Of a DNA stretch of 50,563 nt, positions 35,224 to 42,245 are shown one piece after another. Source of the stretch: a bacterium (GTDB lineage Bacteria; Electryoneota; RPQS01); contig JAPKYT010000089.1 in assembly GCA_026394155.1 (NCBI GenBank), positions 1 to 50,563 on the forward strand, written 5' to 3'. Under the pieces are notes generated by a model. That model had not been told where the DNA came from. It did no database searches and was given only the letters and a program-made list of their open reading frames with translations. Both the position numbers and the translations under genes were made by a program. Position 1 is the first letter of the stretch. Each line of letters begins with the position of its first letter.

Positions 35224-35664
35224 TTGGCAGGCACCGTAAATCGGGTTATCTTGGTGGGGAGGTTGGGGAAGGATCCGGAAATCAAGTACACGCCTTCCGG
35301 CACGGCGATGGCCTCATTCTCTCTGGCCACCGACGAATCCCGCAAAGACGCCCAAGGCAACAAGACCCAGCAGACCGAGTGGCACAACATCATCCTCTGG
35401 GGTAAGCAGGCCGAGATTGCGGGTGAGTACCTCAAGAAGGGCCGCCTCATCTACGTGGAGGGCCGCCTCCAGACTCGCACGTGGGAAGATTCCTCCGGCG
35501 GCGGTCAGAAACACCGCACGGAGGTCATCGGCGACCGCTTTGTGATGTTGGGTGCACGCCCGGAGGGAGCGGAAGGAGCTGAGCCTGGCCGCACTTCGGC
35601 AGTAGTGCAGACCCCGCCCGAAACGCCCGCGCGTCTGGAGGATGAAGAAGACCTCCCGTTCTGA
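35224..35664 (+). CDS. ssb: Single-stranded DNA-binding protein
   Basis: 146 residues from a TTG at 35224 with AAGGAG at the proper distance. OB fold: VNRVILVGRLGKDPEIKYT, FSLATDE, EWHNIILWGKQAEIAGEYLKKG, YVEGRLQTRTWED. The tail is Pro/Glu-rich and ends EDEEDLPF, the acidic tip that recruits replication and repair partners. Complete and typical. Confidence 0.95.
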   Translation: MAGTVNRVILVGRLGKDPEIKYTPSGTAMASFSLATDESRKDAQGNKTQQTEWHNIILWGKQAEIAGEYLKKGRLIYVEGRLQTRTWEDSSGGGQKHRTEVIGDRFVMLGARPEGAEGAEPGRTSAVVQTPPETPARLEDEEDLPF

Positions 35665-35702
35665 GAGGCGTTGGAAAATCTCAACGGATAGTGGAAAAAG
35701 CC

Positions 35703-35731
35703 TTGACATCCGGCCATTTTTTAGTTATCCT
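35703..35731 (+). promoter_or_regulatory. Sigma70-type promoter
   Basis: TTGACA at 35703-35708, a 17-bp spacer and TATCCT at 35726-35731. It lies 38 bp after ssb and would start a transcript with a leader of about 350 nt ahead of the secreted-protein gene at 36087. Confidence 0.75.
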
Positions 35732-35737
35732 ACACTG

Positions 35738-36086
35738 GCTGCAAACGGTCAAGGCTGCACCGACTCTCGGGCAGTTCCAATAGGCAGGAAAACCAAGTTC
35801 TTGCCGGACTACTGACCCGGTGGTTCACGCGGGAAACGGGCGCCGGGTCGAGAGGTGACAGTAGAGCAGCCAATGCGTACATCCGGGTCCTGTATGGCCC
35901 GGAAAAAAAGGGATCTTGGCCAAACTATATTAAGGCGACTTTCTGTGGGGGATAGGGTAGGGGAAAACAACCGCTTAGCAGATTCTCGGGGCGAAAGCCC
36001 AGTGTTCATAGGGTGAATGAAGTACAGCTAAAGGAGTCTGGCCAACGGGATTTTTTCAGGAAATCGTTGTGTCAAGGAGGATGATG
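35738..36086 (+). promoter_or_regulatory. Long structured 5' leader, possible regulatory RNA
   Basis: No reading frame is supported here. Hairpins: 35783-35805 (GGCAGGAA/TTCTTGCC), 35814-35849 (outer stem GACCCGG/CCGGGTC), about 35881-35901 (CCGGGTC/GGCCCGG), and 35989-36000 (GGGC-GAAA-GCCC, a GNRA tetraloop). Several purine-rich single-stranded stretches separate them. I compared it by eye with c-di-GMP, cobalamin, SAM and ydaO-type riboswitch cores, tmRNA and RNase P and found no match. Could be an uncharacterised riboswitch-like leader or a stand-alone RNA. Confidence 0.4.
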
Positions 36087-36977
36087 ATGAAGAATGTATT
36101 GGTTGTGGTGGTTTGCCTGTTGCTGGTCGCGTCCGCGTTCGCGCTGGAGTCCGGCCCGTCCAACAAGGTCGGCTATGTCAAGGTCACGATCCAGGCCAAC
36201 ACGCCGGGTACCACGACGTCCGTTCCCTTCGGATTGCCGTTCATCTTCTGGAGCGTTCCGACCGGGAACATTCCGAGCTATGGCGACACCACCAAGCTGC
36301 CCTCGATGATCGTGGGTACGCAGGCGAAGTGCAGCTCCAGTTCATCGGTCGCCGACAACATCGTGCGGCAGACGGGTGGTGCCTCGGCTTGGCGCAACTC
36401 GAATGTATCGTGCGCCTGGACAGGGAGCTTGCAGACCAGCGGAACCGGGCAGATGATTCCGGGTCATGCCTACTGGTATCGGAACCGCTCCGGCGTGCTG
36501 CGCTATTTGGTGCTCGCCGGGGAGGCGGATACCACGGCGGTCGGCATACCGTCGCGAGTCATCAATGCCCCTACCCCACCGGCCACCAGCGCGAACACAG
36601 CGTACTCGTGGCGGGAGCCACGGGCGGTGGCGCGTAACCAGCTCAACCTGCGGGCGCAAGGCTTCACCGGTGATATCTCGGCCTCCTCCAGCGATCAGGT
36701 GGCCGCGCAGACCGGTGGCACTTCGTGCTATTACCGCACGACCGATGCTACCTGGCAGGGCTCCCTGACCGCTCTGACCCCCGGGTGGGCCTACTGGATC
36801 CGTAATAGGCATCCGGCGGCGTGGACTTACACCTATCTTGCCAATGGGCAGCAGCTCACCATGCCGGAAGGCGGCGGCGATGCGGTCAAGCAGCCGGCGG
36901 CCCGCACCAGCGTGATCGAAAGGACGGCTCCGCCGGCCCAAAAGGTTCCATCCGGCACCGTCATCAACCGGAAATAA
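36087..36977 (+). CDS. Secreted protein with two internal repeats, unknown function
   Basis: 296 residues from ATG 36087; three ATGs follow AAGGAGG (36074-36080) and the third has the best spacing. Signal peptide MKNVLVVVVCLLLVASAFA. Two homologous units are visible: about 88-148 (ADNIVRQTGGASAWRN ... WTGSLQ ... PGHAYWYRNRSGVLRYLVLAGEAD) and about 202-257 (SDQVAAQTGGTSCYYR ... WQGSLTALTPGWAYWIRNRHP ... YLANGQQ). Each ends in an aromatic/Arg W-x-Y-W-x-RNR motif. The tail is Pro/Lys-rich. No T9SS domain. No family recognised. First gene after a strong promoter and long leader. Confidence 0.75.
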   Translation: MKNVLVVVVCLLLVASAFALESGPSNKVGYVKVTIQANTPGTTTSVPFGLPFIFWSVPTGNIPSYGDTTKLPSMIVGTQAKCSSSSSVADNIVRQTGGASAWRNSNVSCAWTGSLQTSGTGQMIPGHAYWYRNRSGVLRYLVLAGEADTTAVGIPSRVINAPTPPATSANTAYSWREPRAVARNQLNLRAQGFTGDISASSSDQVAAQTGGTSCYYRTTDATWQGSLTALTPGWAYWIRNRHPAAWTYTYLANGQQLTMPEGGGDAVKQPAARTSVIERTAPPAQKVPSGTVINRK

Positions 36978-37040
36978 CACGTCACGATGAACAAGGTTTT
37001 GTCTTGGACTGTCTGAGACGATAAGCTAAGGAGAAGGAAA

Positions 37041-38498
37041 ATGAAGGTCAAGTTGTTAGTTCTCGCGGTCGCCGTTCTGGCCATGGCTTCGCTCACCTTC
37101 GCGCAAGGTCTCGTCTTCTACAATGAGACTTGGGTGATGACCAAGAACTGCGATAGCACAGGCGGCCCCATTCCGTTGGACTGGCCGGTCTGGATCATGA
37201 ATGACTGTGATGCCGATGGTTATGGCACGTGCACTGCACCGGACGATGATCCCTTGGCCGTGCTGTGTGATGTGCCGTACGACTGTGAAACGGGACCGCA
37301 AGGCACGGTCAGTCGTCAGCAGTTCCCGATGGGCGAGGGGACCGGAACTGCGGGCACGTTCGCCACTGACCCCGCACTCATGGGGTCGGGCGGCGTAGCC
37401 ACCTGCCCGAAATTCTACCTCAAGGTGGAGTACGTCGAGACCACCTACGTGCCGCCGATTCACAACATTCACCACATCAGGTATCTCAGTAAAGTTTCCA
37501 CCATGCCGGCGGACATCGCTGACGTGGATCTGGCTGGAGCGGCTAACTGGACCCGGTGCTGTTGGGACAGCACGTGGTCCGATATCCAAGAATGCGTCCC
37601 GGACCTGTACACGCAGTTCAGCCCCATTCCCCCTCCGGGCGGTGACCAGCCGCTGAATTTCCATGACTGCGCGGCGGTCTGCATCAACCGTCCGCACGTG
37701 GTGAGCGTCGGCCCGGTGGCTGCCGCGAACCGCCTTCCTCACGGCTTCGTTCTCCCCGGCTGCGATCCGTTCAGCACGCCGTGCGATTCCGATTGTGTCC
37801 CGGCTGCCGGTTGGACGTTTGGCCCGCTGGTGTGGGTGTTCCGCACAGATGAGACCGGCTTGTGGTATGACGCCATCATCACCTCGCTGCCGGGCGCAAC
37901 CGACGGTTGCATCTGCATCGTTGTGGACTTCATCGAGGCGGTGGAGATCGGCGAAGTGGCCGTTGTTCCGCTGAGCAATTCGGTGAAGATCACGTGGCGG
38001 ACGCGGTCGGAGGACGCGAATTTGGATGGGTTCGCCATCTATCGTGACGGCAGCCGGCTCACAACCCTGGACGCGACCAACACGCCCAGCGGCGCTTCGT
38101 ATGTGTACGTGGACAACAACGTCGAGAACGGCCGCACGTACAACTACGATCTGCGCTCGGTGGACATCAACGGCGCGGAGAGCTCGTTCCACACGGCGAG
38201 TGTGACCCCGAGCTTCGAGAATGCGGCGGTGACCCAGTATGCGCTGCATCAGAACTACCCGAACCCGTTCAACCCGAGCACGAAGATTGCGTTCGACGTG
38301 GTCGGCACCGAACCCGTCACGGTGACGATCTACAATGCAACGGGTCAGTTGGTCAAGACGCTGCTCAATGGCGAGCAACGCACGAATCGTAGTTTCGTCA
38401 TGTTTGATTCCGGCAACCTCACGAGCGGTCTGTACTTCTACACGGTGAAGATCGGCAACGAGTTCACCGCCACCAAGAAGATGCTGCTGGTGAAGTAA
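37041..38498 (+). CDS. Secreted T9SS protein with N-terminal cluster-specific domain and FnIII
   Basis: 485 residues, signal peptide MKVKLLVLAVAVLAMASLTFAQ, AAGGAGAAGG ribosome site. The N-terminal domain (about 23-200) shares CDVPxxCETGPxxTVxxxQF ... G-x-FATDP with the gene at 38642 and is Cys-rich. A fibronectin III domain follows (about 300-392: VEIGEVAVVPLSNSVKITW ... AIYRDGS), then a T9SS sorting domain (LHQNYPNPFNPSTKIAFDVV ... SGLYFYTVKIG ... KMLLVK). Probably exported and attached to the cell surface. It belongs to a group of four paralogous domains surrounding two selenoprotein genes. Followed by a strong terminator. Confidence 0.85.
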   Translation: MKVKLLVLAVAVLAMASLTFAQGLVFYNETWVMTKNCDSTGGPIPLDWPVWIMNDCDADGYGTCTAPDDDPLAVLCDVPYDCETGPQGTVSRQQFPMGEGTGTAGTFATDPALMGSGGVATCPKFYLKVEYVETTYVPPIHNIHHIRYLSKVSTMPADIADVDLAGAANWTRCCWDSTWSDIQECVPDLYTQFSPIPPPGGDQPLNFHDCAAVCINRPHVVSVGPVAAANRLPHGFVLPGCDPFSTPCDSDCVPAAGWTFGPLVWVFRTDETGLWYDAIITSLPGATDGCICIVVDFIEAVEIGEVAVVPLSNSVKITWRTRSEDANLDGFAIYRDGSRLTTLDATNTPSGASYVYVDNNVENGRTYNYDLRSVDINGAESSFHTASVTPSFENAAVTQYALHQNYPNPFNPSTKIAFDVVGTEPVTVTIYNATGQLVKTLLNGEQRTNRSFVMFDSGNLTSGLYFYTVKIGNEFTATKKMLLVK

Positions 38499-38520
38499 GC
38501 CATCGGTTTAGGCCTGTTGC

Positions 38521-38550
38521 AAAGCGGGGTCTGCCTCCAGACCCCGCTTT
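38521..38550 (+). terminator. Rho-independent terminator
   Basis: Thirteen-bp stem (left arm 38521-38533, right arm 38538-38550; AAAGCGGGGTCTG paired) with loop CCTC, 22 bp after the stop. The T-run is short (TTTGT). Confidence 0.8.
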
Positions 38551-38641
38551 GTCTACAGGGACGGCCGCCGGCCGGGGTAACGCACGACGCGGAGCGAGTT
38601 CCACCCCCCGGCAGACCCACTTAACGGAGATTTGACGCCCT

Positions 38642-39175
38642 ATGATTCGCCGTCTTGTTCTTGCCGCTGCCCTGCCTCTGATGCTGAGCGTTTCGGCTTG
38701 GGCTCAGGGGTTCACCGCGCAACTTATCTATGAGCCCGTGGACGGGTTGCCCTTGTACACCACCTGCATCGGAAGCACGCCGATTCCGGACGGCCGAACG
38801 ATCAAGATTTTCTGGGACGTGGATAGCGACGGGCCCGATCTGACCGATCCGCAACCCACCGTTTGCGACGTGCCGCCGGAGTGCGAAACGGGGCCGCCGA
38901 ATACGGTGAATTACAATCAGTTCTCGTTCAATGGCGTCGAAATGGGCTACGGCGCGGGTTACTTCGCGACGGATCCTCTTTTCCAGATGGTCGCCAACAT
39001 GCCCGATCCTCCGCGCTACTACCTGCGCGTTTATGAGTCCGACGGCGTGACTCTGCTCTGGACCAGCGCGGTCAAGGTGGTGGAGTCGGGCGTGCAGGAT
39101 ATCCATTTCCCGCGCAACGAGTGGACGTGCGGCACGGGGGGCCCGCAGTGTCTGGTGCGGGATGAGCATGAATGA
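38642..39175 (+). CDS. Secreted single-domain protein of the selenoprotein-cluster family
   Basis: 177 residues: signal peptide (LVLAAALPLMLSVSAWAQ) plus one domain. Landmarks are IPDGRTIKIFWDVDSDGPD near 62, CDVPPECETGPPNTVNYNQF near 79, GYFATDP, PPRYYLRVYESDG near 124 and GVQDIHFPRNEWTCG near 152. The same landmarks recur, with divergence, in the products at 37041, 41482 and 42228. The D-x-D-x-D-G segment could bind calcium. No catalytic motif is evident. Stand-alone unit ended by a strong terminator, directly before the selenoprotein genes. Confidence 0.8.
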   Translation: MIRRLVLAAALPLMLSVSAWAQGFTAQLIYEPVDGLPLYTTCIGSTPIPDGRTIKIFWDVDSDGPDLTDPQPTVCDVPPECETGPPNTVNYNQFSFNGVEMGYGAGYFATDPLFQMVANMPDPPRYYLRVYESDGVTLLWTSAVKVVESGVQDIHFPRNEWTCGTGGPQCLVRDEHE

Positions 39176-39200
39176 CCGCCGATCGCTGTGAATAGACTTG

Positions 39201-39233
39201 AGAGGGCGCCGAGCAAAGCGCCCTCTTTTTTTT
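39201..39233 (+). terminator. Strong rho-independent terminator
   Basis: Stem GAGGGCGC/GCGCCCTC (39202-39209 with 39218-39225) followed by eight T (39226-39233). It isolates the selenoprotein genes from upstream transcription. Confidence 0.92.
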
Positions 39234-39374
39234 CGCGGCGATGGCGAGGTTCGTCCCGTCGAACCTCTTTCGGTCTGCGAGCCACGCACGGGAGTTGAAA
39301 TGTAATCAAGATGTTGACTCGGCCGTGCGGGCAGCGAAGCCAGCACGGCGAGCCGCTTCTGAGTGACCGGCCTG

Positions 39375-39403
39375 TTGCGCCTTATGCGGAAACTTGCTAC
39401 CTT
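39375..39403 (+). promoter_or_regulatory. Possible promoter of the selenoprotein operon
   Basis: TTGCGC (39375-39380), 17-bp spacer, TACCTT (39398-39403). Weak match to consensus, but placed between the upstream terminator and the first selenoprotein gene, and similar in its -10 to the promoter at 35703. Confidence 0.35.
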
Positions 39404-39460
39404 TTATGTCCGTTAAAAGATATACGCTTACCCGAATTCCGGTATAAACCAAGGTGTGGG

Positions 39461-40483
39461 ATGCCAATGCAGAAACGTGCGACTATCTGGCTGCTGATCG
39501 CCCTCATGGCCGGCGCGGCCGGGCTATACAGCAGCTGCGGGCGGGGCAAGCCCTCCGGCAAGCTGCAAATCATGTACAGCGGCAACATCAAGGGCAACGT
39601 CAGCCCCTGCGGCTGACACGACAAAAAAGGCGGGGTGGCCCGGTGGGCTACCTTCATACATCGTCAGGGTGATCCGGACGCCGCATGGCTGGTGGTGGAC
39701 GCCGGCAATTATGTGGATCGCCAGGGCACGGGCGGATGCTCGAACAAATGCCAGTTCATGGTCACCAGCTACAAGGACCTCCACTATGACGTGCTGAACC
39801 TCGGCCGTCAGGAGGCGTGGATGGGCTACGAGACGCTGAGGGCCATGCTCGACACGATCAAGGGCACCCAGTTCGTTTCCGCCAATCTTCTCGATCTGAA
39901 AACCAAGAAGCCGTTGGCCAAGCCGTACGTCATCAAGAATTACGGCACGATGCGGGTGGCGGTGATCGGGCTTCTGAACGAGGGCGATTTCCCGAAGGGC
40001 ACGACGCTGCTCGACACGACCCGGCTGATGATCCAGCCTCACTTGCAGGCGGCCAAGAAGTACATCCCCGCGCTGGCGCGCAAGGTGGATGCGGTGGTGT
40101 TGATTTGCGAGCTGCCCTCGGCGGCGCTCGACACGCTGTTGAAAGTGGTGCCCGACATTGATCTGGTGATCTCCACCGGCGCGCTGCGCAGCGGCGAGAC
40201 TCCCACGATGGTGGGCAAGACGCGCATTGTGGGCAGTGGATCGTCGGGCTACGCCGGCCACTATGCGATGCTCGAGTTCAACCCGTCTTGGGGAGACAGC
40301 ATCGGCTTCCGCCAGTATCAGGATGCGCTGTCGGATACCTATGACGAGAAAGGCGAGTGGGCCGACCGTCAGGCCGCATTCAATGCCGCGCCCCCGCCCA
40401 GCCCCAAACCGGCGAGCACGGCGCCCAAGCCACTGAACGTAAAGACGCCGCCGCCGACAACCCGAAACTCCAAACAAGGCTGA
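39461..40483 (+). CDS. Predicted selenoprotein 1: Sec-containing UshA/5'-nucleotidase-like exported protein
   Basis: 340 residues if TGA 39614-39616 is read as selenocysteine (residue 52); otherwise a 51-residue fragment. ATG 39461 follows AAGGTGTGGG. N-terminus KRATIWLLIALMAGAAGLYSSCG is a signal peptide with a possible lipobox. Motif SGNIKGNVSPCG-U-HDKKGGVARWATFI matches the PCGC motif of UshA-related proteins with Sec in place of the last Cys. Downstream landmarks of the metallophosphatase fold are degenerate: VVDAGNYVD (GD changed to GN), LNLGRQEA (GNHE changed to GRQE), VSANLL, VAVIGLL, DLVIST. Frame and homology continue across the TGA to 40483. A hairpin follows the TGA. The paralogue is 31 bp downstream. 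Redox or metal-related role inferred; catalysis as a phosphatase looks unlikely. Confidence 0.88.
39614..39654 (+). promoter_or_regulatory. Predicted bacterial SECIS element 1 (UGA plus hairpin)
   Basis: TGA at 39614-39616. Stem GGTGGCCC (39634-39641) with GGGCTACC (39645-39652), apical loop GGT (39642-39644), extended outward by two G-T pairs. The first loop G is 28 nt after the T of TGA, within the range for bacterial SECIS hairpins, which carry a G in the first loop positions. Confidence 0.82.
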
Positions 40484-40514
40484 CGGCCGTCACTGAAGAG
40501 GATTTGGCAGGCGT

Positions 40515-41447
40515 ATGAAAGCGAAATTCGTACTGGCTCTGGTGCTCGCGTTGGTGTTGGGCTTCGGCTCGCTCTGGGCCGCCAACCCGAAGCACAAGGG
40601 CGCGGTCAAGGTTCCGGCGCGCATCTACGTGTCCGGCAACTTCGAGGGCGAACTCGAGCCCTGCGGGTGAAAGGCCAAGAAAGGCGGACTGGCCCGGAGG
40701 GCCGGTTTCTTGACCCAAACTCGCGCGGACACGGTGGCCAGTCTCACTGTGGAGGCCGGGAATTTTGCGCCCGCCAGCAAGAGCCGCGCGGACTCTCTCA
40801 AGGTGCGCACGCTGGCGGACTTTTACCGCACGTCCCACTATGATGCGGTGGGGCTTTCTTCGCGCGAGCTGTCTTTCGGCGTGGGCATGTGGAAGGAAGC
40901 GGCGGAGCACGGCATGCCGGTGCTGGCCGCTAATCTCTTCAAGGACAAGCGCGGCAAGAAGCCCGTCTTCAAGCCGTTCGTCATCAAGGACGATCACGGC
41001 AGCCGCTTCGGCGTCATCGGCTTCGTGTCCGAATCGGCGTGGCGCGCCCACGCCGACACCACCGACCGGATTTTCTTCCGCTCGCCGTTCACGCAGGCCA
41101 AGTTGATCCGCAAGGTGGCCAAGAAGTGCGATCATCTCACCGTGCTTGGCGAGTTCACCTCGCTTGAGGCGGATTCGCTCATCCGCCTGTTTCCCGACAT
41201 CAATGTGGTGGTGGCGTCGGGCGTGCGCGCGGATCAGGTTTCGCGGGTCGGCAATTCGCTGATCGTGGGTTCCTCCACGCGCGGCAACTACGCCACCTAT
41301 GTGGACTGGAAGTACACCCCCGCCGACACCGCGCTCACCTATGAGAACAAACAGCAAGTGCTCGACGAAAGCGTTCCCCTGGACACGACGGTCGTGCGGA
41401 TGCTGGGGCAAATGAACGACAAGATCAAGGCTCCGGCCGGTCACTGA
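40515..41447 (+). CDS. Predicted selenoprotein 2: Sec-containing UshA/5'-nucleotidase-like exported protein
   Basis: 310 residues with TGA 40668-40670 read as selenocysteine, again residue 52. ATG 40515 after GAAGAGGAT. Signal peptide FVLALVLALVLGFGSLWAA, no lipobox. Motif YVSGNFEGELEPCG-U-KAKKGGLARRAGF aligns position for position with selenoprotein 1 and keeps the canonical GGLARRA. Later landmarks: TVEAGNF, YDAVGLSSRELSFG, PVLAANLF, RFGVIGFVSES, INVVVASG, LIVGSSTRGNYATYVD. Metal ligands of true metallophosphatases are missing here as well. Without read-through only a 51-residue fragment is made. Co-directional with selenoprotein 1 and probably in one operon with the secreted protein at 41482. 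Confidence 0.88.
40668..40708 (+). promoter_or_regulatory. Predicted bacterial SECIS element 2 (UGA plus hairpin)
   Basis: TGA at 40668-40670. Stem ACTGGCCC (40688-40695) with GGGCCGGT (40699-40706), loop GGA (40696-40698), two outer G-T pairs. Loop distance from TGA is 28 nt, identical to element 1. Relative to element 1, two base pairs change on both sides (G-C to C-G and G-C to A-T). Confidence 0.82.
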
Positions 41448-41481
41448 GCCCGGCTTTACAGGCGAGGAGGGAAGTCAGATC

Positions 41482-42129
41482 GTGGGATCCCTGCGCTATC
41501 TTGCTATGCACTTTCTTGCGGCGCTATCGCTTCTGGCCATGCCGCCGGCGGTTCGCGCTCAGGAGAACCTGCCCGCCGACAGCCAGCAGGCGGGCAGCGA
41601 GTGGCGGAACATCATTCTCTATGACGTGGATGATTTTCCACCCGGATTTCCGGTGATTAATCCCTACAACGTTCTGGCGCTGATGATGACGCAGACCCCG
41701 ATCCCGGATCACACCGGAAACCCCCACGCGCACGGGCACCTGATTCAGGTGATCGTGGACGGCGGCAACTACTTTCAAGACCCGCCCAATCCTGACGGCA
41801 CGCCCGGCGGAGATGATTCGCTGGCCTACGGCAACTTCAACATGATTCTGCTGCGCGGAGAACAGGAACCGTGGGATCCCAAGGGCCGCAGCGGCAAATT
41901 CGTGTCGTGGAAATACTTCATCCCCTATTTGCCCGACCGGGCATATTATTTGCGGATCTGGGAAGGTGATAAGATCACCACGGCTCCCTACTATCAGGAT
42001 ACGGTCGAGTATTACGCCGAGGTGGACCGAGGCGGAGCCATGATCCGCTTCCATGAAGGCCCGCCCGTTGACGTGGACTGGAAGTTCGGTCCGTCCAAGC
42101 CGCGACCCAAGCCCGCTCCGCAGAAGTGA
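41482..42129 (+). CDS. Secreted protein of the selenoprotein-cluster family
   Basis: 215 residues from GTG 41482, 34 bp after selenoprotein 2, with GAGGAGG at 41464-41470; ATG 41506 is an alternative. Signal peptide (LAALSLLAMPPAVRAQ). Landmarks shared with the proteins at 38642 and 42228: TPIPD...GHLIQVIVDGGN, PDGTPGGDD, YYLRIWEGDK near 152 and YYQDTVEY. Ends in a Lys/Pro-rich tail. No sorting domain, so probably periplasmic or freely secreted. Likely co-transcribed with the selenoproteins. Confidence 0.75.
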   Translation: MGSLRYLAMHFLAALSLLAMPPAVRAQENLPADSQQAGSEWRNIILYDVDDFPPGFPVINPYNVLALMMTQTPIPDHTGNPHAHGHLIQVIVDGGNYFQDPPNPDGTPGGDDSLAYGNFNMILLRGEQEPWDPKGRSGKFVSWKYFIPYLPDRAYYLRIWEGDKITTAPYYQDTVEYYAEVDRGGAMIRFHEGPPVDVDWKFGPSKPRPKPAPQK

Positions 42130-42166
42130 TTCGTGATGCGATGAAACCTTCACGGAAAAAGCAGAG

Positions 42167-42245
42167 ACCCCCCCTATGCCCCCCCGCAAGCAGGGGGGGA
42201 CTTCAGTCTCCCTCCGTTCACGGGGGGATGAAAGGGGGGTTCTTT
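42167..42245. repeat. Two C/G-run hairpin repeats upstream of and into a coding region
   Basis: Copy 1 CCCCCC-GCAAGCA-GGGGGGG (about 42178-42199) and copy 2 CTCCCTCCGTTCACGGGGGG then ATGAAAGGGGGGTTC (about 42208-42240). The last arm contains the probable ATG of the following secreted protein. Confidence 0.85.

Noticed and set aside
35738-36086. Known riboswitch, tmRNA or RNase P RNA in the leader
   Set aside because: Compared by eye with c-di-GMP, cobalamin, SAM and ydaO cores, tmRNA ends and RNase P conserved blocks; none matched, so it is left as an unassigned structured leader.
39311-40483. Pseudogene or sequencing error explaining the internal TGA in the first UshA-like gene
   Set aside because: The paralogue next door has TGA at the same codon, both frames are intact on either side, and both have matching hairpins at the same distance.
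39614-40670. Genetic-code change (TGA read as Trp or Gly)
   Set aside because: Many genes in the window end in TGA at expected family lengths, for example the GT4, HAD-neighbour and ABC-3C genes, so TGA is a stop here in general.
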